From: an uncultured Clostridia bacterium
GTDB lineage: Bacteria > Bacillota > Clostridia > TANB77 > CAG-508
Assembly: GCA_934130975.1 (NCBI GenBank)
Contig: CAKOYU010000009.1
Coordinates: 1 to 64,000 of the forward strand
DNA length: 64,000 bases
Direction of reading: 5' to 3'
Below are positions 50,927 through 61,382 of this stretch, in pieces. The notes under the pieces are model-generated. The model saw only the letters and a list, made by a program, of their open reading frames with translations, searched no databases and was not told the DNA's origin. Within the stretch, counting starts at the first letter, position 1. Each line of letters begins with the position of its first letter. The position numbers and the translations under genes are program-made.

Positions 50927-52222
50927 ATGGATAAAGAAAAACAAGAAGAGAATATTATAGAAATAAAAAATTTGGTAAAAAAGTATAAAATGTTTGATAG
51001 AAAGAAAGATAGACTGATAGAAACAATATTTCCGAAAGTAGAAAGACATAAAAGTTTTACTGCAATGAATAATTTGAATTTAACTGTCAAAAAAGGAGAG
51101 GTATTAGGAATACTTGGAAGAAATGGTGCTGGAAAATCAACACTACTAAAAATGATAACAGGTGTTGTTGTTCCAACATCAGGAACATTGAGCATAAAAG
51201 GAAAAATTAGTTCATTACTAGAATTAGGAACAGCATTTAATTCAGAACTTACAGGAGAAGAAAATATATATCAACATGGTCAAGTAATGGGATTATCAAA
51301 AGAAGAGATAGAAGCAACTAAGAACGATGTAATAGAATTTGCAGATATAGGTGAACATTTATATCAGCCCGTAAAAACATATTCTTCTGGTATGTTTGCA
51401 AGATTAGCATTTGCATGTGCGATAAATGTAAACCCAGATATATTAATAGTTGATGAAGTATTGTCAGTAGGGGATATGGCATTCCAACTAAAGTGTTTTA
51501 AGAAATTTGAACAATTTAAAGAAGAAGGAAAGACAATACTATTTGTTACACACAATGTTGCAGATGTATTAAAGAATTGCACAAGAACAATAATTTTACA
51601 GAGTGGAGAAAAAATATTTGATGGTGGAGTAAAAGAAGGTGTAGAATTATATAAAAAAATAATAACTGGAAATGCTCCTAAAAATGATAATGTAGACAAG
51701 ACAACATTTATTAAAGGAGAAATTGGTAAAACTTGGAGATCACATTTTAATGAGAATCCTAATGTAATAGAATATGGAAATTCAAAAGCAAAAGTAATAG
51801 ATTATGGTGTATTTAATGAAAATGATGAGTATTTACAAGTTATAGATAACGAAAAGGTTATAAAACTAAAATCAAAAATTGAATTTTTTGATGAAGTTGA
51901 TAATCCTATTTTTACAATGACTATAAAAGACTTTAATGGAGTTGAAGTTGCAGGAACGAACACAATGTTCGAAAAAATATATCCTGGAAAATTTAAAAAA
52001 GGTGATATAGCAGAAGTAGAATTTAAGCAAAAATTACCAATAGCACCTGGAAAATATACATTATCTTTTAGTTGCACACATATAAGTGCAAGTGGTGAAT
52101 TAGAAATTTTAAATAGAAAATATGAAGCTCTGTTAGTAGAAATTGTATCAAGTAAAAGCATTGTAGGTCTTATTAGACTAGACACAGAGATAAATATAAA
52201 AAAATGTAGTAAAGGAAAATAA
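50927..52222 (+). CDS. ABC exporter ATPase with C-terminal cargo domain (Wzt-like)
   Basis: Seen: 431 residues from ATG 50927 (SD GCGGAGG); an in-frame ATG at 50897 lies in the permease gene. Walker A LGRNGAGKST, signature YSSGMFARLAFA, Walker B ILIVDEVLSVGD, so an O-antigen/teichoic-acid type ATPase. An extra C-terminal beta-sandwich (about 285-425: VIDYGVFNENDEYLQVIDNE, FTMTIKDFNGVEV, YTLSFSCTH) corresponds to the Wzt C-terminal domain that recognises chain ends in E. coli O8/O9a. That suggests a capped polymer. Confidence 0.88.
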   Translation: MDKEKQEENIIEIKNLVKKYKMFDRKKDRLIETIFPKVERHKSFTAMNNLNLTVKKGEVLGILGRNGAGKSTLLKMITGVVVPTSGTLSIKGKISSLLELGTAFNSELTGEENIYQHGQVMGLSKEEIEATKNDVIEFADIGEHLYQPVKTYSSGMFARLAFACAINVNPDILIVDEVLSVGDMAFQLKCFKKFEQFKEEGKTILFVTHNVADVLKNCTRTIILQSGEKIFDGGVKEGVELYKKIITGNAPKNDNVDKTTFIKGEIGKTWRSHFNENPNVIEYGNSKAKVIDYGVFNENDEYLQVIDNEKVIKLKSKIEFFDEVDNPIFTMTIKDFNGVEVAGTNTMFEKIYPGKFKKGDIAEVEFKQKLPIAPGKYTLSFSCTHISASGELEILNRKYEALLVEIVSSKSIVGLIRLDTEINIKKCSKGK

Positions 52223-52223
52223 A

Positions 52224-53213
52224 ATGGACAAAATAGATATTTTGATGGCGACATATAATGGTGAAAAATTTTTAAAAGAACAAATTGATAGCATTTTAAA
52301 TCAAACATATTCTGATTTTAGATTAATAATATCAGATGACTGTTCAAAGGACAATACAAGAGAGATATTAAAAGAATATGAAAAAAAAGATGAAAGAATA
52401 AAAGTATACTTTCAAGAAAATAACTTAGGATATGTAAAAAACTTTGAATTTTTATTAACAAAAGTAGAAAATGATATATATATGCTATCAGACCAAGACG
52501 ATGTTTGGCTTTCTACAAAAGTTGAGCATACATATAATAAATTAAAAGAAACTAATTCGGACTTGGTTTTTACAGATTTAGAAGTAGTTGATGAAAAATT
52601 AAATATATTATATCCATCTTTTAACGACTATATGAAATTGTCAAGAAAAATAAAAAAATACAAAGGTGATTATAGATTACAATATTTATACAATTGTGTA
52701 ACAGGTTGTACATTAATGTCAACAAAAAAATTTGTGGATTTAATATTACCATTACCGATAGATTCTAAATATGCGATACATGACACTTGGATTGCTTGTA
52801 CAGTTGCAAATAATGGAAATGTAGAATATTTAGATGAGAAAACTATAAAATATAGACAACATGGAAACAATCAGGTAGGAGTTGAAAAAATATCACATGG
52901 ATTTAAAAAACTAGATCAAGTAAGAAATTTATTTATTGATGTAAAACTAGGCTTATTTGAAACATATGTAAATAATGACAGAATATTTAACGAAAAGCTA
53001 AAAAAAGAAAATATAGAAGCATTACAGTATTTTCAAATGATAAAAGACAAAAAAAATTTTAATTTTAAAAATTGGAAAGTATTTCATGAACTATATAAAA
53101 ATGAAACATTTAGTTATTATATAATAAATTTTCTTATAATGAATTTACCTGGAATTGGTAGAATTCTATTTAAAATAAGATATATGATTTTAAGAATATG
53201 GAGGAAATCATGA
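52224..53213 (+). CDS. GT2 glycosyltransferase (rhamnosyltransferase-like)
   Basis: Seen: 329 residues. DILMATYNGEKFLKEQIDSI, IISDDCSKDNT, MLSDQDDVWLSTKVE (DxDD near 93), KYAIHDTWIAC, RQHGNNQVG. Close in design to the gene at 48154. Its start is one base after the ATPase stop (TAAAATG), and its end overlaps the next start (ATGA). Confidence 0.87.
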   Translation: MDKIDILMATYNGEKFLKEQIDSILNQTYSDFRLIISDDCSKDNTREILKEYEKKDERIKVYFQENNLGYVKNFEFLLTKVENDIYMLSDQDDVWLSTKVEHTYNKLKETNSDLVFTDLEVVDEKLNILYPSFNDYMKLSRKIKKYKGDYRLQYLYNCVTGCTLMSTKKFVDLILPLPIDSKYAIHDTWIACTVANNGNVEYLDEKTIKYRQHGNNQVGVEKISHGFKKLDQVRNLFIDVKLGLFETYVNNDRIFNEKLKKENIEALQYFQMIKDKKNFNFKNWKVFHELYKNETFSYYIINFLIMNLPGIGRILFKIRYMILRIWRKS

Positions 53214-54964
53214 GACTAAATATAGAGTTTTATAAATCAGAAAAAGATAAAATAACTAAAACAGACCAAGAAATAATTGAATACATAAATAACTATGAAA
53301 AAAAGGATTATGATACAATAATTGAAAAAGATGAAAGGCTAGAAGTAATTCTAGCATTATCAGAATTAAGAGAAAATATAATTAGTTGGTATCCATTCAA
53401 AAAAAACTGTAGAATATTAGAAATAAACGGAGGATTTGGAGAGATAACAGGAAAATTATGTGATATTGCTGATAGTGTAGTAACAATAGAAGAATCGAAG
53501 AGAAGAGCAGAAGCAATAGCTAAAAGACATGAAGATAGAGAAAATTTAGAAATCATAGTTGGAAAACTAGAAGATATAAAGTTTGAAGAAAAATTTGATT
53601 ATATCGTTATTATTGGAATGAGAGATAAAAAGATAATTTCACAAGTATTAGAATTACTTAAAAATGATGGCATAATATTGACTGCTTTTAATAATAGATT
53701 TGGTGTTGAACAATTATCTACAATTAAAGCGAATGGAGAAGATTTGATAACACAGAAAGAATTACAAACGTTACCTAATATTGAAGAATATTTAGAAAAA
53801 ATGAATTTGAAAAAGAAAGAATATTTTGTATTAACAGATTACAAATTAACAAATGTTATTTTTTCAGAAAAGTTCGATATGACACAAGAAAATATGTCAA
53901 GAAACATAACATACTATGCACCCAATGATATAAAAGTATACAATCAAAATGATATATATTGTAAAATACTAGAAGAAAAAAATATGGAAATTTTAAAGAA
54001 TTTTCTAAATTCTTATTTTATAGAGATTTTTAAAGAAGATTATGTTGAGAATGGAATAAAATTTGTTTCATTTTCAAATATGAGGAAAAAGCAATATAGA
54101 ATTAAAACAATTATATATGACAAAAAAGTAGTAAAAAGTAATATGATTTCAAGATCAAAAGAACATATTAATTCCATAAAAAATAATATTGATTATATGA
54201 AAGCTTCAGGAATAAAAACATTAGACACATATAATGAAAATGAAATAGAAAATGCTTTTCAAAATGAAGAAACATTGGATAATGTGATAATTGATAAGAT
54301 GAAATCAGGAAATATACAAGAAGGAATGAAACTGATAATACAATTTAAGGAAATGCTTATGGCAAAATTAAAAATTGTAGAAAATATAGAAAATAATGCT
54401 TTTGATAAATATGAAATACCATATAACCAAAAAGATATAGAAAACATGCACTTTGTTGAAAAAGGATTATTGGACTTGATTTTTCAGAATTGCTTTTATA
54501 TAAATAATGAGTTTTACTTTTATGATCAAGAATGGATGGAAGAGAGAATACCAATAGAATTTATAATATATAGATCAATCATTTATTGTAATGGGATAAG
54601 AGGTTTTTTTACTATTGAAAAATTATTGAAAAAATTGGAAATAAATAGTAGACAAGCAGAACTATTTAAGAATTTAGATGACAAAATACAAGACAAAATA
54701 AGAAATAATGTTATGTGGAATTTAAATAAATCAGGAATAAGGATAAAAGAAATACATACAAAAATGTTAACATTGCAACATCAGGTAAATTTATTAAATA
54801 TAGAATTGAACAAAGTTAATGAAGAAAATCAAAAAGTTAAAGAGGAAAAACAAATAATAGAAAATGAATTAGAAGAAATAAGGCAAAAGCAACTTGAAGA
54901 GGAAAATAAAAGAAAACAGAAGATAACATATAAGATAATGAAATTTATAAAAAACGAAAAATAG
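53210..54964 (+). CDS. SAM methyltransferase with C-terminal coiled coil, WbdD-like architecture
   Basis: Seen: 584 residues from ATG 53210 (SD GGAGG five bases upstream; overlaps the previous stop as ATGA). Residues ~55-210 form a class I methyltransferase: RILEINGGFGEITGKL (motif I), VVTIEESKRRAEAIA, FDYIVIIGMRD. The middle (~250-500) is not recognised; ...NNEFYFYDQEWMEERIP recalls the metal-binding D-x-E/W of choline/LPS kinases. Residues ~525-575 are a coiled coil (QVNLLNIELNKVNEENQKV). Known: E. coli WbdD combines methyltransferase, kinase and coiled coil to cap O9a chains read by Wzt. Inference: chain terminator of the exported polymer. Confidence 0.6.
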   Translation: MRLNIEFYKSEKDKITKTDQEIIEYINNYEKKDYDTIIEKDERLEVILALSELRENIISWYPFKKNCRILEINGGFGEITGKLCDIADSVVTIEESKRRAEAIAKRHEDRENLEIIVGKLEDIKFEEKFDYIVIIGMRDKKIISQVLELLKNDGIILTAFNNRFGVEQLSTIKANGEDLITQKELQTLPNIEEYLEKMNLKKKEYFVLTDYKLTNVIFSEKFDMTQENMSRNITYYAPNDIKVYNQNDIYCKILEEKNMEILKNFLNSYFIEIFKEDYVENGIKFVSFSNMRKKQYRIKTIIYDKKVVKSNMISRSKEHINSIKNNIDYMKASGIKTLDTYNENEIENAFQNEETLDNVIIDKMKSGNIQEGMKLIIQFKEMLMAKLKIVENIENNAFDKYEIPYNQKDIENMHFVEKGLLDLIFQNCFYINNEFYFYDQEWMEERIPIEFIIYRSIIYCNGIRGFFTIEKLLKKLEINSRQAELFKNLDDKIQDKIRNNVMWNLNKSGIRIKEIHTKMLTLQHQVNLLNIELNKVNEENQKVKEEKQIIENELEEIRQKQLEEENKRKQKITYKIMKFIKNEK

Positions 54965-54976
54965 AGAGGGAAAAAT

Positions 54977-56809
54977 ATGAATATAGAACATTTAAAAAAC
55001 CAAATAAAGTATTATAAAAATAAATATGGGATAAGAAAAACAATAAAAAAATGTATATCAAAAATATGGAATAAAATAAAGGTCGTGTTTAAAAATAGAA
55101 GTGTTTTAAAAATGGATGCTTATCATAAATGGATATATTTTAATGAACCTAATTTTAAAGAGTTGCAAGAACAAAAAGAATATAAATTTGATAAAAATCC
55201 TAAAATTAGCATTATTGTTCCAATGTATAATACGCCAGTAAAATATTTTAAAGAATTAGTAGAATGCTTAATAAATCAAACTTATTCAAATTGGGAACTA
55301 TGTTTAGCAGATGGAAGTGAAAATAAAAATAGTGAAATAGAAAAAATTTGCAATAAAGATGAGAGAATAAAATATAAATTTCTAAATAGTAATAAAGGAA
55401 TATCAGAAAATAGTAATAGAGCTCTAGAATTGGCAACAGGAGATTATATAGCACTATTAGATCATGATGATTTATTACCAGAATTTGCATTATTTGAAAT
55501 AGTAAAAACAATTAATGAAAATCCAGAAGTGGAATTTATTTATACAGATGAAGACAAATGTACAACTATAAAGAATAGGTATGATCCTCACTTTAAACCA
55601 GATTTTGCAATAGACACTTTAAGATCTGTAAATTATATATGTCATTTTAGTATATATAAAAAAGAATTAATGGACAAACTAGGTGGATTTAGAAGTGAAT
55701 TTGATGGTGCACAAGATTATGATTTAATATTGAGGATGTCAGAGACAACCAACAAAATTGTACACATTTCTAAAATATTATACCATTGGAGAGTACATCC
55801 ACAATCAACTGCAGCAGTGACGGCAGGAGATGCAAAACCATATGCATTTGAAGCTGGAAAAAGAGCAATAGAATCTCATTTAAAAAGAGTAGGATTAGAA
55901 GGTCAAGTTGAACATGGAATAAGTTTAGGAATTTATAGAGTAATATATAAAGTAAAAGGAACGCCTAAAGTATCAATATTAATTCCTAATATGGACCATA
56001 TAGAAGAACTAAAAACATGTATAGATTCTATAGTAAAACTAACTACATATGAAAATTATGAAATAATAGTAATAGAAAACAATAGTAAAGAGAAAACGAC
56101 TTTTGAATATTATAAAGAGATTGAGAAGAATCCGAAGATTAAGGTAATATATTATCCAGAAAAGAAGTTTAATTATTCTAAAATAATTAACTTTGGAGTT
56201 AAAAATGCAACAGGTGAATATGTAATGCAATTAAATAATGATACAGAATTATTAACTGCAAATTGGCTTGAAGAATTACTAGGATATGCACAAAGAAAAG
56301 ATGTTGGAGCTGTTGGAGTAAAATTATATTATCCAGATAATACAATTCAACATGTCGGAGCGATAATAGGAATTGGAGGCGTTGGAGGACATATATTTAA
56401 ATATTATCCAAAGGATAAAAGAGGATATTTTGCAAGAGACAGCTTTGTGCAAAATTTAAGTGCTGTAACTGCCGCATGTATAATTTCAAGAAAAGAAATT
56501 TATGATGAAGTTGGATATATGGATGAAAAGTTTGAAGTTGCATTTAATGATATGGATCTTTGCTTAAAAATAAGAGAAAAAGGATATTGGATAGTTGAGG
56601 ATCCTTTTGTTGAATTAATACATTATGAATCAAAGTCTAGAGGATTAGAAGATTCACCAGAAAAAGTAAAGAGATTTAATGGAGAAGTAGAAAGGTTTCA
56701 AAGCAAGTGGAGTGAATTCTTAAAAAATGGAGATCCATTTTTTAATAGGAATTTTAGATTGGATATAGAAGATTATTTAATATTTCCAGATAAAGTTGCA
56801 AATAAATAG
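54977..56809 (+). CDS. Tandem GT2 glycosyltransferase
   Basis: Seen: 610 residues with two GT-A domains. First: ISIIVPMYNTPVKYFKELVE, ALLDHDDLLPEFALFEIV, GAQDYDLILRMSE, LYHWRVHPQST. Second: VSILIPNMDHIEELKTCIDS, VMQLNNDTELLTANWLEELL, VAFNDMDLCLKIREKGYWIV and HYESKSRG. A basic N-terminal helix of ~45 residues probably binds the membrane. Known: bimodal GT2 proteins build repeating disaccharide units in surface glycans. AGAGGG before the ATG. Confidence 0.88.
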   Translation: MNIEHLKNQIKYYKNKYGIRKTIKKCISKIWNKIKVVFKNRSVLKMDAYHKWIYFNEPNFKELQEQKEYKFDKNPKISIIVPMYNTPVKYFKELVECLINQTYSNWELCLADGSENKNSEIEKICNKDERIKYKFLNSNKGISENSNRALELATGDYIALLDHDDLLPEFALFEIVKTINENPEVEFIYTDEDKCTTIKNRYDPHFKPDFAIDTLRSVNYICHFSIYKKELMDKLGGFRSEFDGAQDYDLILRMSETTNKIVHISKILYHWRVHPQSTAAVTAGDAKPYAFEAGKRAIESHLKRVGLEGQVEHGISLGIYRVIYKVKGTPKVSILIPNMDHIEELKTCIDSIVKLTTYENYEIIVIENNSKEKTTFEYYKEIEKNPKIKVIYYPEKKFNYSKIINFGVKNATGEYVMQLNNDTELLTANWLEELLGYAQRKDVGAVGVKLYYPDNTIQHVGAIIGIGGVGGHIFKYYPKDKRGYFARDSFVQNLSAVTAACIISRKEIYDEVGYMDEKFEVAFNDMDLCLKIREKGYWIVEDPFVELIHYESKSRGLEDSPEKVKRFNGEVERFQSKWSEFLKNGDPFFNRNFRLDIEDYLIFPDKVANK

Positions 56810-56824
56810 AAAAGGAGAAATAAT

Positions 56825-57757
56825 ATGAAAGTAGCAGTATTAATACCATGTTATAATGAAGAGTTAACAATAGAAAAAGTAATAAAAGATTTTAAGAAGG
56901 AATTACCAGAAGCTGATATCTATGTATATAATAACAATTCTAAAGATAAAACCAAGGAAATTGCAACAAATTTAGGAGTAATTGTCAAAGATGAATATAG
57001 ACAAGGAAAGGGAAATGTTGTACGTTCAATGTTCTATGATATTGATGCTGATATTTATGTTATGGTTGATGGAGACGATACATATCCAGCAGAATTCGTA
57101 CATGAACTTATAAAACCAGTAGCAAATGGTGAAGCAGATATGTGTATAGGAGATAGATTATCAAATGGAACATATCAAAAAGAAAATAAAAGACCATTTC
57201 ATGAATTTGGAAATAATATAGTAAAAAAGTCTATAAACATATTATTTAAAACTGAATTAAGGGATATAATGACAGGTTATAGAGTGTTTAATAAGAAATT
57301 TGTAAAAAATATGCCAGTAATGTCTCCTAAATTTGAAATCGAAACAGAGATGTCTTTATATGCATTAGATAAGAAATATATAATAAAAGAAATTCCAATA
57401 GTATATAGAGATAGACCACAAGGTAGTGAATCAAAATTAGATACTGTAAGTGATGGAATGAAAGTTGTAAAAACTATATTTAAGATGTATAAAGATTATA
57501 ATCCATTTAAGTTTTTTGGAATAATAGCTTGTATTTTCTTGATATTAGGATTACTAGTAGGATTTCCAGTAATAAGAGAATATGCTATGACAAAATACAT
57601 AACAAAAGTGCCATCTGCAATATTAGCTACAGGTTTGATGACTTTGGCAGTTATTATAGGACAATGTGGAATTGTGCTAGATACAGTGGTAAAAAACAAT
57701 AGAGAAAATTATGAGTTAAATTTATTAAGATACAAACAAATTGAAGATAAAAAATAG
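56825..57757 (+). CDS. GT2 polyprenyl-phosphate glycosyltransferase with two membrane helices
   Basis: Seen: 310 residues. VAVLIPCYNEELTIEKVI, YNNNSKDKTKEIA, MVDGDDTYPAEFVHEL, IMTGYRVFNKKFV, EIPIVYRDRPQGSESKL, and two helices at ~232-252 and ~268-288. DPM1/GtrB-like: loads a sugar on undecaprenyl phosphate for use outside the membrane by GT-C enzymes. The next two genes encode large membrane proteins that could be such users. Confidence 0.88.
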   Translation: MKVAVLIPCYNEELTIEKVIKDFKKELPEADIYVYNNNSKDKTKEIATNLGVIVKDEYRQGKGNVVRSMFYDIDADIYVMVDGDDTYPAEFVHELIKPVANGEADMCIGDRLSNGTYQKENKRPFHEFGNNIVKKSINILFKTELRDIMTGYRVFNKKFVKNMPVMSPKFEIETEMSLYALDKKYIIKEIPIVYRDRPQGSESKLDTVSDGMKVVKTIFKMYKDYNPFKFFGIIACIFLILGLLVGFPVIREYAMTKYITKVPSAILATGLMTLAVIIGQCGIVLDTVVKNNRENYELNLLRYKQIEDKK

Positions 57758-57766
57758 GGGGAAAAA

Positions 57767-59791
57767 ATGATTAACAAAATGATCACCATATTAACCAATC
57801 ATAATATAGAAATAAAATATATATTATTTTATTTGGTAATATTAGCAATTTTTTTAGTAATAGCGTATAAGAAAAAAGAGTGGATAGAAAAAATATATAA
57901 ACATAGATTTTTGACAGCGTTTATAATACTAGCAATAACTGTAATATTTCAAATAAGTGGATCATCAATAGGAATATGGAACTATTTTTTTGGAACACCA
58001 GAAGGAACTATTAGTGAAGGTGTTATATTAGGAAAATCACAAGGAGTAAGATCAGATGAATGGGCTACATTTACAATATTTAATTTTTCACAAAAATATA
58101 ATATAAACAAACCTTTTGGATTTTTTACAAATTCAATAAGAGCTGATAGAACAGATATATTTTTAGAATATGGTGGCCCAGTGTTAGATATTGGTATAAT
58201 ATATAGAATTTTTCAAATAGGATATATTTTATTTGGAAATTCTAGAGGATTAGCGTTTTTCTGGAATGCAAGATTTATAATGTTAGTAATGGTAACGTTT
58301 GAATTAATGATGATAATTACCAATAAAAAGAAAAAATTATCTTTATTAGGAACGATGCTAATTGCATTTGCACCAATTGTTAGTTGGTGGTTTTCTATAA
58401 ACGGTTTAGTAGAAATGCTAGTTTCAATGCAATTAGCTATTATATTATTAGATAAATATATGATAGAAACAAATTTTAAAAGAAGAATTTTTTACTTAAT
58501 AGGAATCGCAATTTCAGCAGGAACATTTTTATTTGCATTTTATCCTTCATGGGAAATACCATTAGCATATATAACATTAGGATTAGGAATTTGGATTATA
58601 CTTAAAAATTACAAGGAATGTAAAATTAACAAAAAAGATGTTATTTCTATTATAGTTATAGGAGGAATTTGGGCAATATCAATTGGATATTTGTTAATAA
58701 AATCTAAGGATACAATACAAATAATTCTTAATACAGTATATCCTGGCAGTAGACTTGAAGTTGGTGGGGGAAGTATAGCAAAATTATTTGAATATCCAAT
58801 AAATATATTTTTTAATATTAATAGTAGTCAATTACTTACGAATACTTGTGAAGAGGCCGTATTCTTTGACTTCTTCCCAATTGGTTTAATATTTACGCTT
58901 TATATATTTATAAAAGAAAAAAAGAAAGATATATTATTAATTATTTTGACTATATTAGATGTATTCTTTGGAACTTGGTTAATATTTGGATTTCCAAAAA
59001 CTATTGCACAAATAACATTATTAAGTAATTCTCAAACTGCAAGAACATATTTAGCATTTGGAATGATTAATATATTAATGCTAATAAGGGCATTATCATT
59101 ATTTGAAGTTAAAGTCAATGTAAAAAAATCATTGATATTTTCATTGATATTAGCAACAATAATTACAGCATTAACATATAAATATTATTCATATTATTTA
59201 CATTTATATATGATAATAATTATTTATATAACTTTAATTGTGGTATTTTATTTGTTCTTTAGAGCAAATAAAAAAATTGAAATGAACTTATTATTGATTA
59301 CTGTATTTTTAATATCAATAATAAGTAGCTTAATTGTTAATCCTTTAAGAGTTGGCACTAGTGTTATTTATGATCAACCAATAGTAAAAGAAGTATCATC
59401 TATAGTAGAGCAAGATAAAGATGGAAAATGGATAGTAGAAGGAGTAGGATATCCATATATAAATATACCAATAATGGTAGGAGCACCAACAATAAATTGT
59501 ACAAATGTATATCCAAATTTAGAAAGATGGAAATTAGTAGACGAAGATGGAAAATATGAAGAAGTATATAATAGGTATGCACATATTGCCATAAAATTAC
59601 AAAACGAAGAAACATTTTTTGAACTAACAGCACCAGATGCTTTTTCTATATATTTAAATGTTGATGATTTGAAAGTATTAGATGTTAAATATATATTAAC
59701 AACTAATGATTTAGAAAATTATAATTCTGACAAAATTAGTTTTGAACTAATTAATAAGGAAAATATGCTTAAAATTTATAAAATAAACTAA
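57767..59791 (+). CDS. Large multipass membrane protein, YfhO-like (possible GT-C)
   Basis: Seen: 674 residues with about 12-14 hydrophobic helices and a soluble C-terminal ~150 residues (SIVEQDKDGKWIVEGVGYPY ... LDVKYILTTNDLENYN). The ending on a YILT-type strand is as in YfhO/YkoS-like membrane proteins of Gram-positive glycan clusters. Early loop SGSSIGIWNYFFGTPEG. Known members add sugar decorations to teichoic acids or polysaccharides from undecaprenyl-linked donors. SD AGGGGGAAAA. Its stop overlaps the region of the next start. Confidence 0.7.
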   Translation: MINKMITILTNHNIEIKYILFYLVILAIFLVIAYKKKEWIEKIYKHRFLTAFIILAITVIFQISGSSIGIWNYFFGTPEGTISEGVILGKSQGVRSDEWATFTIFNFSQKYNINKPFGFFTNSIRADRTDIFLEYGGPVLDIGIIYRIFQIGYILFGNSRGLAFFWNARFIMLVMVTFELMMIITNKKKKLSLLGTMLIAFAPIVSWWFSINGLVEMLVSMQLAIILLDKYMIETNFKRRIFYLIGIAISAGTFLFAFYPSWEIPLAYITLGLGIWIILKNYKECKINKKDVISIIVIGGIWAISIGYLLIKSKDTIQIILNTVYPGSRLEVGGGSIAKLFEYPINIFFNINSSQLLTNTCEEAVFFDFFPIGLIFTLYIFIKEKKKDILLIILTILDVFFGTWLIFGFPKTIAQITLLSNSQTARTYLAFGMINILMLIRALSLFEVKVNVKKSLIFSLILATIITALTYKYYSYYLHLYMIIIIYITLIVVFYLFFRANKKIEMNLLLITVFLISIISSLIVNPLRVGTSVIYDQPIVKEVSSIVEQDKDGKWIVEGVGYPYINIPIMVGAPTINCTNVYPNLERWKLVDEDGKYEEVYNRYAHIAIKLQNEETFFELTAPDAFSIYLNVDDLKVLDVKYILTTNDLENYNSDKISFELINKENMLKIYKIN

Positions 59792-59808
59792 TGAAATGGA
59801 GAAGTTTA

Positions 59809-61362
59809 ATGAAAAATTTTATTGAAAAAGTAAAGAAAATATGTATAGACAAAAGAGTATTAACAACTTTAATTTGTTGTGCTTTTGGATTATTATATAC
59901 TGTATATATACATAGTAATATATCAATTAATAATGGATTTGTATACCCCCAATATAATATTATTTATTGGGCGGTATCAATTGGATTATTGCTTGTATTA
60001 ATTGGAATGATAATATACATAATTACAAAAAAAGAATTAAAATTGCACATTGTATTTATTGCATTAGCAATAATATTTGGAATATCATATTTAATCGTAG
60101 CACCTATTCAAAATGGTTCAGATGAGGTTGCTCACTTTTACAGAGTATTTGAAGTAGCAACAGGACAATTAGTGACTCAAACAAATGAAAATGGAAAATT
60201 TATAGAAAAAGATCTTCCAACTTCTATGATAGAATTAACAGATTCTGAAAACACAGATGCGTCAATAAAGATACATGATTTACCAGAAAAAATGCAAATC
60301 GAATTAAACAAAAATGAAAAAACAGATAAAGACGCTAATACAGGAACAAGTGTATATTCACCAATAGTATATGCACCACAAGCTTTAGGAATGGCAATAG
60401 GACTAAAATTAAATTTAAGTCCATTACTTATAGCAAATTTATCTAGAATGTTTGGATTTATAGTATGGGTAGCAATTTGCGCTTATGCTATAAAATTAAT
60501 GCCAAGCAAAAAAGAATTTTTCTTAATATTAATGTTATTACCTTCAAGTATTACGAGTGCAGTAACATTATCTGCTGATACAATTTTAAATGCATTTTCA
60601 TTTTTATTAATTGCAAAAGTATTAGAACTAACTGCAAGAGATGAAGAAGTTAATATAAAAGATAATTTGATTTTAATTATAAGTAGTGTAATTATTGGGC
60701 AATGTAAAATGGCATATTTACCATTAATATTTATATGTCTATTAATACCAATGAATAAATATAAAAACAAAAAGAGTTATTTTATAAGTAATGCAATAAT
60801 AATAATTTGTGCATTCTTTGGAACATGGATTTGGGATAAAGTTGCAGCATCTACACATTATGGAACAGGAATTGGAGAACAGCAACTTTGGATTTTAGCA
60901 CATCCAATAAATTACATTATTGTAATGTTTAGAACTGCAGTAGAATATTTTAACCACATATTTTTTGGAATCGCCGCAGGTAATAGCTTATATCAAGCTA
61001 GAGTACAAGTACCAGACGTGATTTCTTTAGGATTGCTATTATGTTTAGGCATATCATTATTTATTAAAGAATCTAAAGTAGAAATAGCATTATGGAAAAA
61101 AGTTTTTGTAATATGTATTATGGGAGGAATAGCATTATTAGTTGTTACAGCAATGTATGTATCTGCAACAACAATTGTTACAGGCCAAGTTGGAACCAAA
61201 ATAATAGAAGGAATACAAGGAAGATACTTTATACCAGCAATTGCACTATGTGTAATGTTATTTAAAAGAAAAAGTATTAACATTAATGAAAAATATGTAT
61301 ATGTAGCAACTATTATGTTACAATTTGCAGTTATATTAAATACACTATTAACATTTATTTAG
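59809..61362 (+). CDS. DUF2142-type membrane protein
   Basis: Seen: 517 residues from ATG 59809 (SD GGAGA); an in-frame ATG at 59791 overlaps the previous stop and has no SD. About 11 membrane helices. Motif PIQNGSDEVAHFYRVFEVATG near the first outer loop, with acidic D/E-x-H residues, is typical of DUF2142 and of GT-C catalytic loops; FWVAI-type helices follow and GIQGRYFIPAIAL lies near the end. Inference: glycosyltransferase or modifying enzyme using a lipid-linked sugar. Confidence 0.8.
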   Translation: MKNFIEKVKKICIDKRVLTTLICCAFGLLYTVYIHSNISINNGFVYPQYNIIYWAVSIGLLLVLIGMIIYIITKKELKLHIVFIALAIIFGISYLIVAPIQNGSDEVAHFYRVFEVATGQLVTQTNENGKFIEKDLPTSMIELTDSENTDASIKIHDLPEKMQIELNKNEKTDKDANTGTSVYSPIVYAPQALGMAIGLKLNLSPLLIANLSRMFGFIVWVAICAYAIKLMPSKKEFFLILMLLPSSITSAVTLSADTILNAFSFLLIAKVLELTARDEEVNIKDNLILIISSVIIGQCKMAYLPLIFICLLIPMNKYKNKKSYFISNAIIIICAFFGTWIWDKVAASTHYGTGIGEQQLWILAHPINYIIVMFRTAVEYFNHIFFGIAAGNSLYQARVQVPDVISLGLLLCLGISLFIKESKVEIALWKKVFVICIMGGIALLVVTAMYVSATTIVTGQVGTKIIEGIQGRYFIPAIALCVMLFKRKSININEKYVYVATIMLQFAVILNTLLTFI

Positions 61363-61382
61363 AAAATAAGGAGAGTATATAA

